From positions 1-55,303 of the forward strand of contig CCFG01000013.1 in assembly GCA_000752215.1 (NCBI GenBank): a DNA stretch of 55,303 nt, given 5' to 3'. The notes beneath the pieces were generated by a model. The model saw only the letters and a list, made by a program, of their open reading frames with translations, was not told the origin of the DNA and did not search any database. The position numbers and the translations under genes were made by a program. This document shows positions 43,962 to 51,531 of the stretch, in pieces; position 1 is the first letter of the stretch, and every line of letters begins with the position of its first letter. This stretch comes from a bacterium MS4. GTDB lineage: Bacteria > Bacillota > Clostridia > Oscillospirales > Acutalibacteraceae.

Positions 43962-44837
43962 TTACGGCTGGTATTTTTCTATCTCCGCTTTTTGGATGGT
44001 GACCGGGGTAGCGGGCTTGCTCTTCTCCCCCTGGTCGTTTTCGGAAACGGGAACCGCGGCAATTTTGTCGACGACATCCATTCCCTCGATTACCTGCGCA
44101 AAAACGGTGTGTCCCCGTTCCACAATATTGTACGCGCCGTCCAGATTGGGATTGCCGCCGTTATCGTCATACAGCTTTTTATAGGCGTCGGTGACCTTGT
44201 CCATGTTAAGGAAATAGGTGCCGTACTGCTGGATAAAGGCATCCGGATACTGCTTATAGACATTGTACGCCTGCTGATAGTCCTCCCAGTTCACCTTTTC
44301 GGAGGTTCCCCTCTGGTTGATGAAGAACTGGCTTCCGTTGGTGTTTTCACCCGCGTTCGCCATGGAAACGGAGCCGCGGACGTTGACCAGGTTCGCGTTG
44401 AACTCATCTTCAAAGTCCTTATCCCAGATGCTTTCCCCGCCGGTGCCGTCACCCTTGGGGTCGCCGGACTGAATCATGAAGTCGTTAATCACGCGGTGGA
44501 AGGTCAAACCATTGTAATAGCCCTTCTGAATCAGACCTTTAAAATTCTCAACGGCTTTCGGAGCGGCCTGCGCAAAAAGACGGAGCTTGATCACGCCCAT
44601 ACTGGTGGTTAGTACGGCAATGTCTTCACCGGCGGCAGGCTTTTCAAGCTGATAGCCTATTTTTTTGCCGTCGTCCGGCTTTACCCGGCTGGAAGCGGCC
44701 GAGCTCGCCGGTGCGGAGGAGGCCGGAGAGGACGATGCTGCAGAGCTTGCGGCGCTGCCGCCGGAACAGGCGGTCAGGCTCAGAAGCAAGGCGAAAACAG
44801 AAACAAATCCAAGCATTTTTCTGGTGTATTGTATCAT
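43962..44837 (-). CDS. Lipoprotein peptidyl-prolyl isomerase (cyclophilin)
   Basis: A 291-residue secreted cyclophilin. The lipobox SLTAC places the lipid-bearing cysteine at residue 24 after a hydrophobic signal peptide, followed by a Ser/Ala-rich spacer (about 25-50). The catalytic fold has [20 protein letters not shown] and [20 protein letters not shown]. About 60 residues ([20 protein letters not shown] onward) are inserted before [18 protein letters not shown], where typical cyclophilins have a short turn. AGGAGCT precedes the ATG. It probably folds exported proteins at the cell surface. Confidence 0.92.
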   Translation of the reverse strand: MIQYTRKMLGFVSVFALLLSLTACSGGSAASSAASSSPASSAPASSAASSRVKPDDGKKIGYQLEKPAAGEDIAVLTTSMGVIKLRLFAQAAPKAVENFKGLIQKGYYNGLTFHRVINDFMIQSGDPKGDGTGGESIWDKDFEDEFNANLVNVRGSVSMANAGENTNGSQFFINQRGTSEKVNWEDYQQAYNVYKQYPDAFIQQYGTYFLNMDKVTDAYKKLYDDNGGNPNLDGAYNIVERGHTVFAQVIEGMDVVDKIAAVPVSENDQGEKSKPATPVTIQKAEIEKYQP

Positions 44838-44999
44838 AAAAATAGCTCCTTTTCGTAATACATAAATTATATTTTATTATAGAAAGCAATAATATTCAAG
44901 CCGGAGAGGGATAAATTAACAATTTAATAATTAATCAGCTTAGTATTACCTATTCATTTTAAGCATATAGATAAGCGAAGACATAAAGGAGGTAGGAAA

Positions 45000-45929
45000 A
45001 TGTTTGATTACTATCCTGAGGGTTGGATCATCGATACACCCGAAAACCGCGCGGCGACCCTGAACATCTCCGCGCTGAACGACGCCTGCCGGGATGGAAA
45101 AATTTTGGAAGGACGCGCGCTGATTTGTGACAGCTCGCATAATTTACTGGTCGATTTAGGATGCATGAAGGGTGTGATTCCGCACGACGAGGGTGCTTTA
45201 GGTATTCGCGAAGGTACGGTACGTGACATTGCCATCATTTCCAGAGTCAACCGGCCGGTATGTTTTACCGTGACGGGTTTCCAGAAGGATACGGACGGAC
45301 ATATGACCGCCCTGCTGTCGCGGCGGGCCGCACAGGAAAAGTGCATGGCCGAGTATGTGAAAAAGCTTACTCCGGGCGACGTCATCAACGCGCGCGTGAC
45401 CCACCTGGAAAGCTTCGGGGCCTTTGCCGACATCGGCTGCGGGATTATCGCGCTGCTGCCGATCGACGCCATCTCCGTTTCCAGAATTGACCACCCACGC
45501 GAACGGTTTACGGTCGGCATGGATATCCGTGTTGTAATAAAGTCCGTGGAAAACGGACGCATTACCCTGAGCCACAAAGAGCTTCTGGGAACCTGGGCGG
45601 AAAACGTAGCCATGTTCAAAGCCGGGGAAACAGTGGCCGGGATTGTGCGTTCCGTAGAGTCCTACGGCATTTTCGTCGAGCTTTCCCCCAACCTTGCCGG
45701 GCTGGCGGAAGCCAAGGAGGATGTGGTACCCGGTCAGCAGGCGAGCGTTTACATAAAAAGCATCATTCCTTCACGGATGAAGGTAAAGCTTGTAATTATC
45801 GATACGTTCGACTACTCCTACCGTCCTTCCGCGCCGAAATATTTCTTCACAGGAAACAGGGTCGACCGGTTTGTCTATTCGCCCCCCGACAGCGAAAAGG
45901 AAATTGCAACCAATTTTACACCGGAATAA
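45000..45929 (+). CDS. S1 RNA-binding repeat protein (ribosomal S1-like)
   Basis: A 309-residue protein with three S1-type OB folds. The first, at about residues 32-105, is diverged (GRALICDSSHNLLVDLGCMK). The second, about 122-196, is canonical (VINARVTHLESFGAFADIGC). The third, about 207-270, is shorter (AGIVRSVESYGIFVELSPNL). It is smaller than six-repeat ribosomal S1 and resembles the short S1 proteins annotated in Clostridia. AAAGGAGG precedes the ATG with perfect spacing. The C-terminus is acidic and unstructured. A role in mRNA binding or translation is family inference. Confidence 0.88.
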   Translation: MFDYYPEGWIIDTPENRAATLNISALNDACRDGKILEGRALICDSSHNLLVDLGCMKGVIPHDEGALGIREGTVRDIAIISRVNRPVCFTVTGFQKDTDGHMTALLSRRAAQEKCMAEYVKKLTPGDVINARVTHLESFGAFADIGCGIIALLPIDAISVSRIDHPRERFTVGMDIRVVIKSVENGRITLSHKELLGTWAENVAMFKAGETVAGIVRSVESYGIFVELSPNLAGLAEAKEDVVPGQQASVYIKSIIPSRMKVKLVIIDTFDYSYRPSAPKYFFTGNRVDRFVYSPPDSEKEIATNFTPE

Positions 45930-45934
45930 GATGT

Positions 45935-45972
45935 CAGGCCGCGGGTCCGGTAAGGGCCAGCGGCCTGATTTT
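45935..45972. terminator. Terminator between the S1-repeat gene and the XRE gene
   Basis: CAGGCCGC (45935-45942) pairs with GCGGCCTG (45960-45967) around a 17-base loop, followed by ATTTTT. It overlaps the end of the convergent XRE gene. Confidence 0.82.
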
Positions 45973-46337
45973 TATGAGCGGGGCCCTTCCCTTTTGAACG
46001 CGACGATTCCGGCCACCAGGTCCGCCAGCTGTTCGGCTTCTTCCGGGGTGAGCCTTTCTGCAACCGCCGTGATCCTTTTGACGGCCGCCTCTTTCTTTTC
46101 ACATTTCTTCGGATAGCCGAAATCAAACAGCTCGGACAGGGAAATATTCAGAGCCATTGCGATTTTATTGAGCGTGTCGATCGTCGGACACTTCAGGCAC
46201 CGCTCGATATGACCTAAAAAAGCCGGGTCCAGTCCGGCGGAATTTGCGAGCGACTTCTGGCTGAAGCCCGCTATCTTGCGCAGATGTTTGATTTGCTCTG
46301 CAGTTTTCTGCATGATTTCCATTTTTGCCTTATCCAT
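45972..46337 (-). CDS. XRE-family helix-turn-helix regulator
   Basis: A 121-residue regulator with the XRE helix-turn-helix at about residues 14-70: QIKHLRKIAGFSQKSLANSA, then LDPAFLGHIERCLKCPTIDT and LNKIAMALNISLSELF. The C-terminal ~45 residues are a charged helical segment probably used for dimerisation. The start was set at the ATG ending at 46337, preceded by AGAGGT; the longer upstream reading frame has low-complexity residues and no ribosome site. It resembles SinR-like repressors. Targets are unknown, and there is no linked operon on its strand. Confidence 0.88.
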   Translation of the reverse strand: MDKAKMEIMQKTAEQIKHLRKIAGFSQKSLANSAGLDPAFLGHIERCLKCPTIDTLNKIAMALNISLSELFDFGYPKKCEKKEAAVKRITAVAERLTPEEAEQLADLVAGIVAFKREGPRS

Positions 46338-46778
46338 GTTTACCTCTGTCCCCTCGTCCTTACCAGTCACATTTTTCGCAAGCACCCAATTGATGTCTAA
46401 AGATATTCTACAAAAAGTGACTATAAGTATTGAAAAATCGTTTTTTTTCGCGTATACTGAAAAAGGCAATTATTCGATTATATTGATTTTTATGAAATAT
46501 TAACTTATAGCATTTCCAGTTGATTTTCTGCAACAAGGCTGCGTTCTTCCCTCCCTTCGGCGGGGGAAGAACGTGTTTTGTCTCGCAAACTGAAATGGAA
46601 CTGCTGTAAGAAATCCTGTAAAAGAAGAGGTGTAAACAAAATCGTTCAGTATCTGCACAGAGTATTGGGCATGGAGCGGACAGATGCGGCACCGGCATTG
46701 TTCTGATCCAGGACACATGACAAATATTAGAATACCCCGATCAGCGAAAATGACCCAAAAAGTTAAAGGGATGAGAAA
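46338..46778. other. 441-base gap between the XRE gene and the chemoreceptor gene
   Basis: The first ~165 bases are AT-rich upstream sequence of the XRE gene. The middle holds copy 2 of the structured repeat. The last ~170 bases lead to the chemoreceptor gene and show no clear sigma-A or sigma-D promoter that I could support. No gene of useful length is seen. Confidence 0.7.
46505..46608. repeat. Structured repeat, copy 2 (inverted relative to copy 1)
   Basis: Reverse complement of this ~103-base stretch aligns along its full length with copy 1 at 41961-42062, including a shared 21-base block running from the TTTGCGAGAC side into ACACGTT. Its hairpin (46542-46555 with 46560-46573) ends in a cUUCGg-type tetraloop and has one C-C mismatch. 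Where copy 1 has TTTCTCCC/GGGAGAAA in the stem, this copy has TTCTTCCC/GGGGAAGAA, so both strands changed together. Confidence 0.78.
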
Positions 46779-48542
46779 ATGTTCAGGAATATGAAAATCG
46801 CTAAAAAACTGATGATTACCTTTATTGCAGTAGCCATCATTTCCAGCATCAGCGGAATCGTAGGCGTAACCGTAACGGCGCTTCTGAACGCCACTTATGG
46901 CAATGCGCTGACGGATTACGGCTTCTCTCAGGGAGAGATCGGGCTTTTCAATACGCAATTCAATGAGAGCCGTGCCATCCTCAGCGACATCATTTACAGC
47001 ACGGAATCACAGAAAATACAGGAAAGCGAGAATGAGCTTGACCAGTCAGGCAAAAAACTGGATACTTACCTGAAAAATATGAAAAAGGGCATGGTCACGG
47101 AAAAGGAACTGGACTATTATAATCATATTCAGGAAAATCTGACAAAATTTGAACAGGTTAGCGGTCAGGTGGTTGAACTGGCCAAACAAAACCGGGACAC
47201 GGAAGCCTCCGAGCTGCTGGACCGCGAGGGCAGCCCCCTTTCCGACAGCATCCGAGCCTCCACCGAAGCGCTGCTTACGGAAAAGACGACAACCGGGAAC
47301 AAACTGGCTGTTGACCTGTCCAGACAGGCCCAGCTTGCGGACTTTGCCATTGTCGGGGTCATTTTCCTCAGCTTCCTGATTTCCGTTATCATCGCCATTT
47401 GGATTTCCCGCAGCATCAGCAAGCCTGTGGCCGAGATGTCGGAAGCCGCGCAGAAGATCGCGCAGGGCGATTTAAGCGTACAAATTGATGGAAACTCCCA
47501 AAATGAAATCGGCCGGCTGGGAGAAGCCTTCGCACAATCCACGGCTTCCATCCGGGCTTACATATCGGATATCGGAAATATTGTCAGTGAAATCGAACGC
47601 GGCAACCTTACCGTGGGCACCGACCTGGACTACATCGGCGACTATGCCCAGCTCAAGAGCTCTATTTTAGGAATTATCGCCACTCTGAACCATACCTTCA
47701 TCCAGATCGATCAGGCGGCGGAGCAGGTCGCCAGCGGTTCCTCTCAGGTTTCCAGCGGCGCGCAGGAACTGGCGCAGGGCGCTACGGAGCAGGCAAGCTC
47801 CGTGGAAGAGCTTTCCGCCAGCATTTCCGAAATATCCACCCACGTGAAAGACAACGCGGAGCATACCGCCAACGCGAGCAGATCCGTGGCCGAAGTCAGC
47901 AGGGAAATCGAGACAAGCAACCAGCACATGGACGACATGGTCAAAGCCATGACCCTGATTAACGAATCTTCCGGAGAAATCGGAAAAATCATTAAAACCA
48001 TTGAGGATATTGCATTCCAGACAAATATCCTCGCGCTGAACGCAGCCGTGGAAGCCGCCAGGGCCGGAGCGGCCGGAAAAGGGTTCGCCGTAGTTGCGGA
48101 CGAAGTAAGGAATCTTGCAAGCAAAAGCGCCGAAGCCGCAAAAAACACGACCGCTCTGATTGAAAACTCCGTAAGGCAGGTAGAAAACGGGACGAAAATC
48201 GCGGATGCGACTGCTCAGTCGCTCCACCGCGTCGTCGCCAGAGCGGAGGAAGTCACCAAAACGGTTGAAAAAATTTCGGTGGCGACCAACCGGCAGTCCG
48301 ATGCCATTTCCCAGGTCACGCTGGGCGTGGAGCAAATCTCCGGCGTTGTTCAGACAAATTCCGCAACCGCCGAAGAAAGCGCCGCTGCAAGCGAGGAGCT
48401 TTCCAGCCAGGCACAGCTTCTGAGAGACCTGGTCGAAAAATTCAGACTGAGCGGCCAGCCTTCCGCGCCGCCGGAAGCGGCAGCATACCCAAGGGAAGCC
48501 GCCGGGTTCGAGCTGCCGATGGCGGCAGGCGACAAGTATTAA
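46779..48542 (+). CDS. Methyl-accepting chemotaxis protein
   Basis: A 587-residue chemoreceptor. Helix one is at residues ~10-37 ([20 protein letters not shown]). A helical four-helix-bundle-type sensor domain covers about 40-185, helix two about 188-211 ([20 protein letters not shown]). A HAMP domain follows, and the signalling tip [20 protein letters not shown] with [20 protein letters not shown] is intact. There is no CheR-docking pentapeptide at the C-terminus. GGGATG precedes the ATG at 46779. No flagellar or che gene is nearby, so it is an isolated receptor. Confidence 0.93.
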   Translation: MFRNMKIAKKLMITFIAVAIISSISGIVGVTVTALLNATYGNALTDYGFSQGEIGLFNTQFNESRAILSDIIYSTESQKIQESENELDQSGKKLDTYLKNMKKGMVTEKELDYYNHIQENLTKFEQVSGQVVELAKQNRDTEASELLDREGSPLSDSIRASTEALLTEKTTTGNKLAVDLSRQAQLADFAIVGVIFLSFLISVIIAIWISRSISKPVAEMSEAAQKIAQGDLSVQIDGNSQNEIGRLGEAFAQSTASIRAYISDIGNIVSEIERGNLTVGTDLDYIGDYAQLKSSILGIIATLNHTFIQIDQAAEQVASGSSQVSSGAQELAQGATEQASSVEELSASISEISTHVKDNAEHTANASRSVAEVSREIETSNQHMDDMVKAMTLINESSGEIGKIIKTIEDIAFQTNILALNAAVEAARAGAAGKGFAVVADEVRNLASKSAEAAKNTTALIENSVRQVENGTKIADATAQSLHRVVARAEEVTKTVEKISVATNRQSDAISQVTLGVEQISGVVQTNSATAEESAAASEELSSQAQLLRDLVEKFRLSGQPSAPPEAAAYPREAAGFELPMAAGDKY

Positions 48543-48570
48543 CAGGAAAAATCAAATCACGATTATTTAA

Positions 48571-48604
48571 GTCAAAGAATACGTACGTATTCTTTGACTT
48601 TTTT
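48571..48604. terminator. Palindromic terminator after the chemoreceptor gene
   Basis: A perfect 28-base palindrome, with arms of 14 bases starting GTCAAAGAATACGT, followed by TTTTTT. On the minus strand an A-run precedes it, so it may work both ways. Confidence 0.9.
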
Positions 48605-48611
48605 ATGGAAA

Positions 48612-48640
48612 GCGGAGCTGCGCACCGCATGCTCCGCCTT
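48612..48640 (-). terminator. Terminator after the mcsA-mcsB-TPR unit
   Basis: GCGGAGC (48612-48618) pairs with GCTCCGC (48631-48637), followed on the minus strand by a short TTT. It lies 20 bases beyond the TPR-like gene. Confidence 0.55.
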
Positions 48641-48656
48641 GAATGACAGCCGCCCA

Positions 48657-49319
48657 TTATTGTACGGGCGGCTTATTTTCCTGTAGTTTTAAGATATGGG
48701 CATCCAGCAGCTGCTTGAAGAGATCGTTTTTACGGGCGAGGCCGAGAGAATCCGTATATTTCACCGGATCGTAATACTGGCTCTGCCTTTGCTGCTTTAA
48801 GAATTCCAGCGCTTCTTCCCTGCCGTGCAGCTTTGCCACCAGATCAGCCGCTTTAATCGCGTTCATTGCGCTGTAAGGCTCTAAACGGTACGCCTCGGTA
48901 AAATTAAAGAGTGCAGCTTCAAGGCGCCCCAGGCCCTCCTGAGCCTTCGCAAGGTCCCTCAGCACGGAGGCGCGCTGCGCGGCTGCGTAGTTGATGGCGA
49001 TGCCGTCTTCCTCCCGAATATGGTTCGGAAGGCTCCCCCAGCCGGAGGTGTGCAGGTACTCGCCGGCACAGCGGATCGTTTCCTCATAATATTTTTTTCC
49101 CAGCCAGCTGTAGGCCTTCTCGACCAGATAGAGCTGCTCCGGGGTATGCGGCTCGCCGCACAGTTCAATCACCTTCAGCAGTATTTTTTCCCGATCCTGA
49201 ATCTTCTCCTTCAGAGCAACGGCCTCTTCTTCCAGCGCCCGGCGGTGCGGCACGGTTTCCCCCAGTACAAAAAAGAGCGCCGCCGCCAGATCCATATTGT
49301 CATTTTTTAATTCGGCCAT
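48657..49319 (-). CDS. TPR-like helical protein of unknown function
   Basis: A 220-residue, all-helical protein that I do not recognise as a named family. Segments YLVEKAYSWLGKKYYEETIR and LRDLAKAQEGLGRLEAALFN, then FTEAYRLEPYSAMNAIKAAD, have the spacing and small-residue pattern of tetratricopeptide repeats (about residues 60-190). There is no signal peptide or membrane helix. AAGGTGGG precedes the ATG ending at 49319. It follows mcsB by 71 bases with no terminator between, so it is probably cotranscribed with mcsA and mcsB. A scaffold or chaperone-partner role is only a guess. Confidence 0.75.
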   Translation of the reverse strand: MAELKNDNMDLAAALFFVLGETVPHRRALEEEAVALKEKIQDREKILLKVIELCGEPHTPEQLYLVEKAYSWLGKKYYEETIRCAGEYLHTSGWGSLPNHIREEDGIAINYAAAQRASVLRDLAKAQEGLGRLEAALFNFTEAYRLEPYSAMNAIKAADLVAKLHGREEALEFLKQQRQSQYYDPVKYTDSLGLARKNDLFKQLLDAHILKLQENKPPVQ

Positions 49320-49390
49320 AGATATTCCCACCTTTTTAGAAAATCTTTTTCAGCAGTAAAATTTCCGATTGCCTGAATTTATCACGACCC

Positions 49391-50413
49391 TCAGGGACTC
49401 GGCTTTTGCAGGAAATCCCTGATCTTTTCAGCCCGCAGGCTGCGCCGCTCCGCAGGAGTGAGCTTTTTTCCGCTGTAAAACGTCAGCGTAGCGGGCTGGA
49501 CCAGAACCATCAGGCGGTTGATTTCTCCGTAATCGATCGGGTCAATCAAGCCCGCGGCCACACCGAACCGGACGTTGGAGATCAGCTGCATGAATTCCTC
49601 GTTCGCCATCATCTTCGCACTTTGCAAAATGGCAAGGGAACGGCTGACGGTATCCTGAATTTCAAGGCTTTCCGCCAGTTCTTTTCTGGCGGCACGTTCC
49701 TGTTCGATCAGCTGCATGGCAATGCTTTGAAGATTCGCAATCGCTTCCTGCTCCGACAGCCCGAAGGTAACGTGGTTGGACAACTGGTACACAGCGCCCT
49801 TCGGCTCCACCCCGGACCCAAAAGTACCGCGCAGCGCAAGACGAAGCTTACTGAGATTCGAGGAAATCCGGGAAATTCCCCCGCCTTCCCGCAGCGCGGG
49901 AAGATGCAGCGTCAGAGACGCGCGCATCCCCGTCCCGAGGTTGACGGGATTCTGTGTCAGATATCCCAGATTTTCATCAAAAGCGAAACCGAGGCATTTA
50001 TCCAGAATGTCGTCGAGGCTATCCGCCGCGGCGAACGCTTTTTGCGGATTCAGCCCCACTTCCGAGGACTGAAGATGAATGTGGTCCTCTTCATTGACCA
50101 TGATGCTGACCGTTTCATCCGCGTTTACAAAGAAACCTCTTCCGCGGCGGTCCGATATGAAATCCGCGCTGACAAGATGGCGTTCCACCAGAGAAACCGC
50201 CTCCACCCTGGACAGGCTCTCCATGTCCGTGAATTGAAAAAGGTGGGACAGGGCCTCATTGCCGCTGAAAGCCTCCGCCACTCTTTCGGAAAGCTTCTGC
50301 CGGTCGGCACGGCTCATTTTCGCGCAGAAGGGGACGTCCGTCAGATTGCGGATAAGATGAATTTGCGTACGGATCACAACGTCCTCTTCGCAGCCGGGAT
50401 TCGGGCTATTCAT
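49391..50413 (-). CDS. mcsB: McsB-family guanidino kinase homologue, active site degenerate
   Basis: McsB normally phosphorylates protein arginines, marking proteins for ClpCP. The 340-residue homologue keeps the fold, shown by VNEEDH at 106-111, NLGTGMRASLTLHLPAL at 158-174 and VYQLSNHVTFG. Many family catalytic residues are changed: the SxRxR block reads TQIHL (Gln17, His19), the arginine after NEEDH is His113, the cysteine of GYLTxCP is Asn155, and the glutamate in the RGxxGE loop is Ser200. Arg164, Arg195 and Glu109 remain. I read it as a probable pseudokinase. The ATG ending at 50413 overlaps mcsA by 8 bases; starting at an earlier in-frame ATG would extend into mcsA. No ctsR or clpC is adjacent. 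Confidence 0.9.
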   Translation of the reverse strand: MNSPNPGCEEDVVIRTQIHLIRNLTDVPFCAKMSRADRQKLSERVAEAFSGNEALSHLFQFTDMESLSRVEAVSLVERHLVSADFISDRRGRGFFVNADETVSIMVNEEDHIHLQSSEVGLNPQKAFAAADSLDDILDKCLGFAFDENLGYLTQNPVNLGTGMRASLTLHLPALREGGGISRISSNLSKLRLALRGTFGSGVEPKGAVYQLSNHVTFGLSEQEAIANLQSIAMQLIEQERAARKELAESLEIQDTVSRSLAILQSAKMMANEEFMQLISNVRFGVAAGLIDPIDYGEINRLMVLVQPATLTFYSGKKLTPAERRSLRAEKIRDFLQKPSP

Positions 50414-50900
50414 GGGCCTTCCCTCCTTCCAGTTCTTTGATTCGGTCGCGCAGGCTGGCGGCATGTTCAAAGTTTTCGGCGTCGATTGCCTCCCGCAGCT
50501 CCCGGCGCATCAGGCTGAGCTGCTCCTGCGGCCTGCTCTGAAGAGCGCCGCCGCCCGGAACCTTTCCGCGGTGCCTGGTATTGCCGTGGATACGCTGAAT
50601 CAGAGGGATCAGCCGGTCGTAAAAGGTATGATAGCATTGCGCACAGCCGACCTGCCCGCTGCGCATGATATCGTCAAAGGTCGCCCCACAGCACTTGCAG
50701 CGGACCGGGTCGTCCAATTCGGCCCCGCCGAAGAAGCCGCCCAGCAGGCTGCCGTAATCGCAGCCCAGCCCGGTCAGAAGATTTCCATACCCCAATCTCT
50801 GCGCACATTCGGCGCAGAGGGAATATTCCGTCAGTTCCCCGTTGATGATGGTTTTAATATGAGTGGTAACAGGATTTTTTCCGCAGGAATCGCACAGCAT
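50406..50900 (-). CDS. mcsA: McsA-type zinc-finger/UVR protein
   Basis: McsA activates McsB and binds zinc. The 164-residue protein has two CxxC pairs at the start, CDSCGKN and CAECAQRLG, and two more in CKCCGATFDDIMRSGQVGC with the following AQCYHTFYD, giving two zinc sites. Its C-terminal UVR motif RRELREAIDAENFEHAASLR is typical of UvrB-like interaction domains. All zinc cysteines are intact, unlike the active site of its McsB partner. The ATG ends at 50900. It lies first in the unit; usually ctsR precedes it and clpC follows mcsB, but here neither is present. Confidence 0.93.
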   Translation of the reverse strand: MLCDSCGKNPVTTHIKTIINGELTEYSLCAECAQRLGYGNLLTGLGCDYGSLLGGFFGGAELDDPVRCKCCGATFDDIMRSGQVGCAQCYHTFYDRLIPLIQRIHGNTRHRGKVPGGGALQSRPQEQLSLMRRELREAIDAENFEHAASLRDRIKELEGGKAHE

Positions 50901-50978
50901 AGAATCACCCCGTAAGATTATTAAACATAATATAATATTACTATTAATTCATCATGAATAGAAGATAGAAAAGCCTAA

Positions 50979-50999
50979 TTTTGGGGTGAGGCCCCAAAA
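50979..50999. promoter_or_regulatory. Hairpin in the divergent mcsA / Cys-peptide gap
   Basis: TTTTGGGG and CCCCAAAA form an eight-base stem with a five-base loop. It lies upstream of both flanking genes. No tandem heptads of the CtsR type were found here. Protein binding or an RNA fold is equally possible. Confidence 0.45.
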
Positions 51000-51068
51000 G
51001 AAAAATTTGTAACACGTTTTGTTCCTATGCAATATTATATACTGTAAACCGAAAGGAGGCAAACAATT

Positions 51069-51209
51069 ATGTGTAACAACAATTTCTTTGGTGGTGGTGG
51101 CAGCTGCTGTTGGATTATCATCCTTGTCATTATCCTTTTAGTATGCTGCGGCGGTGATAACGATTGCGGTGGTTGCGGCAATTGCAACAATGGATGTGGC
51201 GGCTGCTAA
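51069..51209 (+). CDS. 46-residue Cys/Gly-rich membrane peptide
   Basis: A 46-residue peptide: an N-terminal Asn/Gly stretch (MCNNNFFGGGGSCC), one membrane helix (residues about 15-25, WIIILVIILLV), then a Cys/Gly/Asn-rich tail (CCGGDNDCGGCGNCNNGCGG with a final Cys). Ten cysteines in 46 residues are remarkable. AAAGGAGG lies 9 bases before the ATG, a near-ideal ribosome site, and a bidirectional terminator follows, so it is very probably expressed. Similar short Gly/Cys-rich peptides are annotated as high-cysteine or spore-coat-like in Clostridia. I cannot assign a function. Confidence 0.8.
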   Translation: MCNNNFFGGGGSCCWIIILVIILLVCCGGDNDCGGCGNCNNGCGGC

Positions 51210-51218
51210 ACGCACAAA

Positions 51219-51246
51219 AAGGGCTGCGAGTAAAATCGCAGCCCTT
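51219..51246. terminator. Bidirectional terminator between the Cys-rich peptide and TSCPD genes
   Basis: Perfect 11-base arms AAGGGCTGCGA and TCGCAGCCCTT enclose a six-base loop. The A-run before and the T-rich run after fit both convergent genes. Confidence 0.87.
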
Positions 51247-51252
51247 CATTCT

Positions 51253-51513
51253 TTATTTATGCTTCTGCTGCTCTTTTGCCTGTGACAATGCAATCGCCAG
51301 CTGATCCGGGCAGGAGGTGGACCTGAACCCGCACTTAATTCCCTTCAGGCGCCGGATGGCTTCATCGGCCTTCATTCCCTCTACAAGCGCGCAGATTCCC
51401 TTGCCGTTCCCGTTGCAGCCCCCGATGATCTTAACCGATTTGACGGTGTCATCCTCCAGCTCCAAGTCGATTTCAGAGGAGCACGTTCCCTTTGTTTTGT
51501 ACTGATACACCAA
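51253..51513 (-). CDS. TSCPD-domain protein (TIGR03905-type)
   Basis: An 86-residue protein of the TSCPD family, a domain also found at the C-terminus of ribonucleotide reductases. The hallmarks are IGGCNGNGKGI in the middle and the cysteine-bearing GFRSTSCPDQLA near residue 65. The TTG at 51513 has GGAGG seven bases upstream; a GTG one codon later is possible. It ends the minus-strand unit with a PHP phosphatase, 18 bases away. Function unknown; cysteine or metal binding is likely. Confidence 0.88.
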   Translation of the reverse strand: MVYQYKTKGTCSSEIDLELEDDTVKSVKIIGGCNGNGKGICALVEGMKADEAIRRLKGIKCGFRSTSCPDQLAIALSQAKEQQKHK

Positions 51514-51531
51514 GTCGTTTCCTCCGCTGCT

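Noticed and set aside
50901-51068. CtsR-type operator upstream of mcsA
   Set aside because: No tandem GGTCAAA-like heptads are visible; only an eight-base hairpin of other sequence is present.
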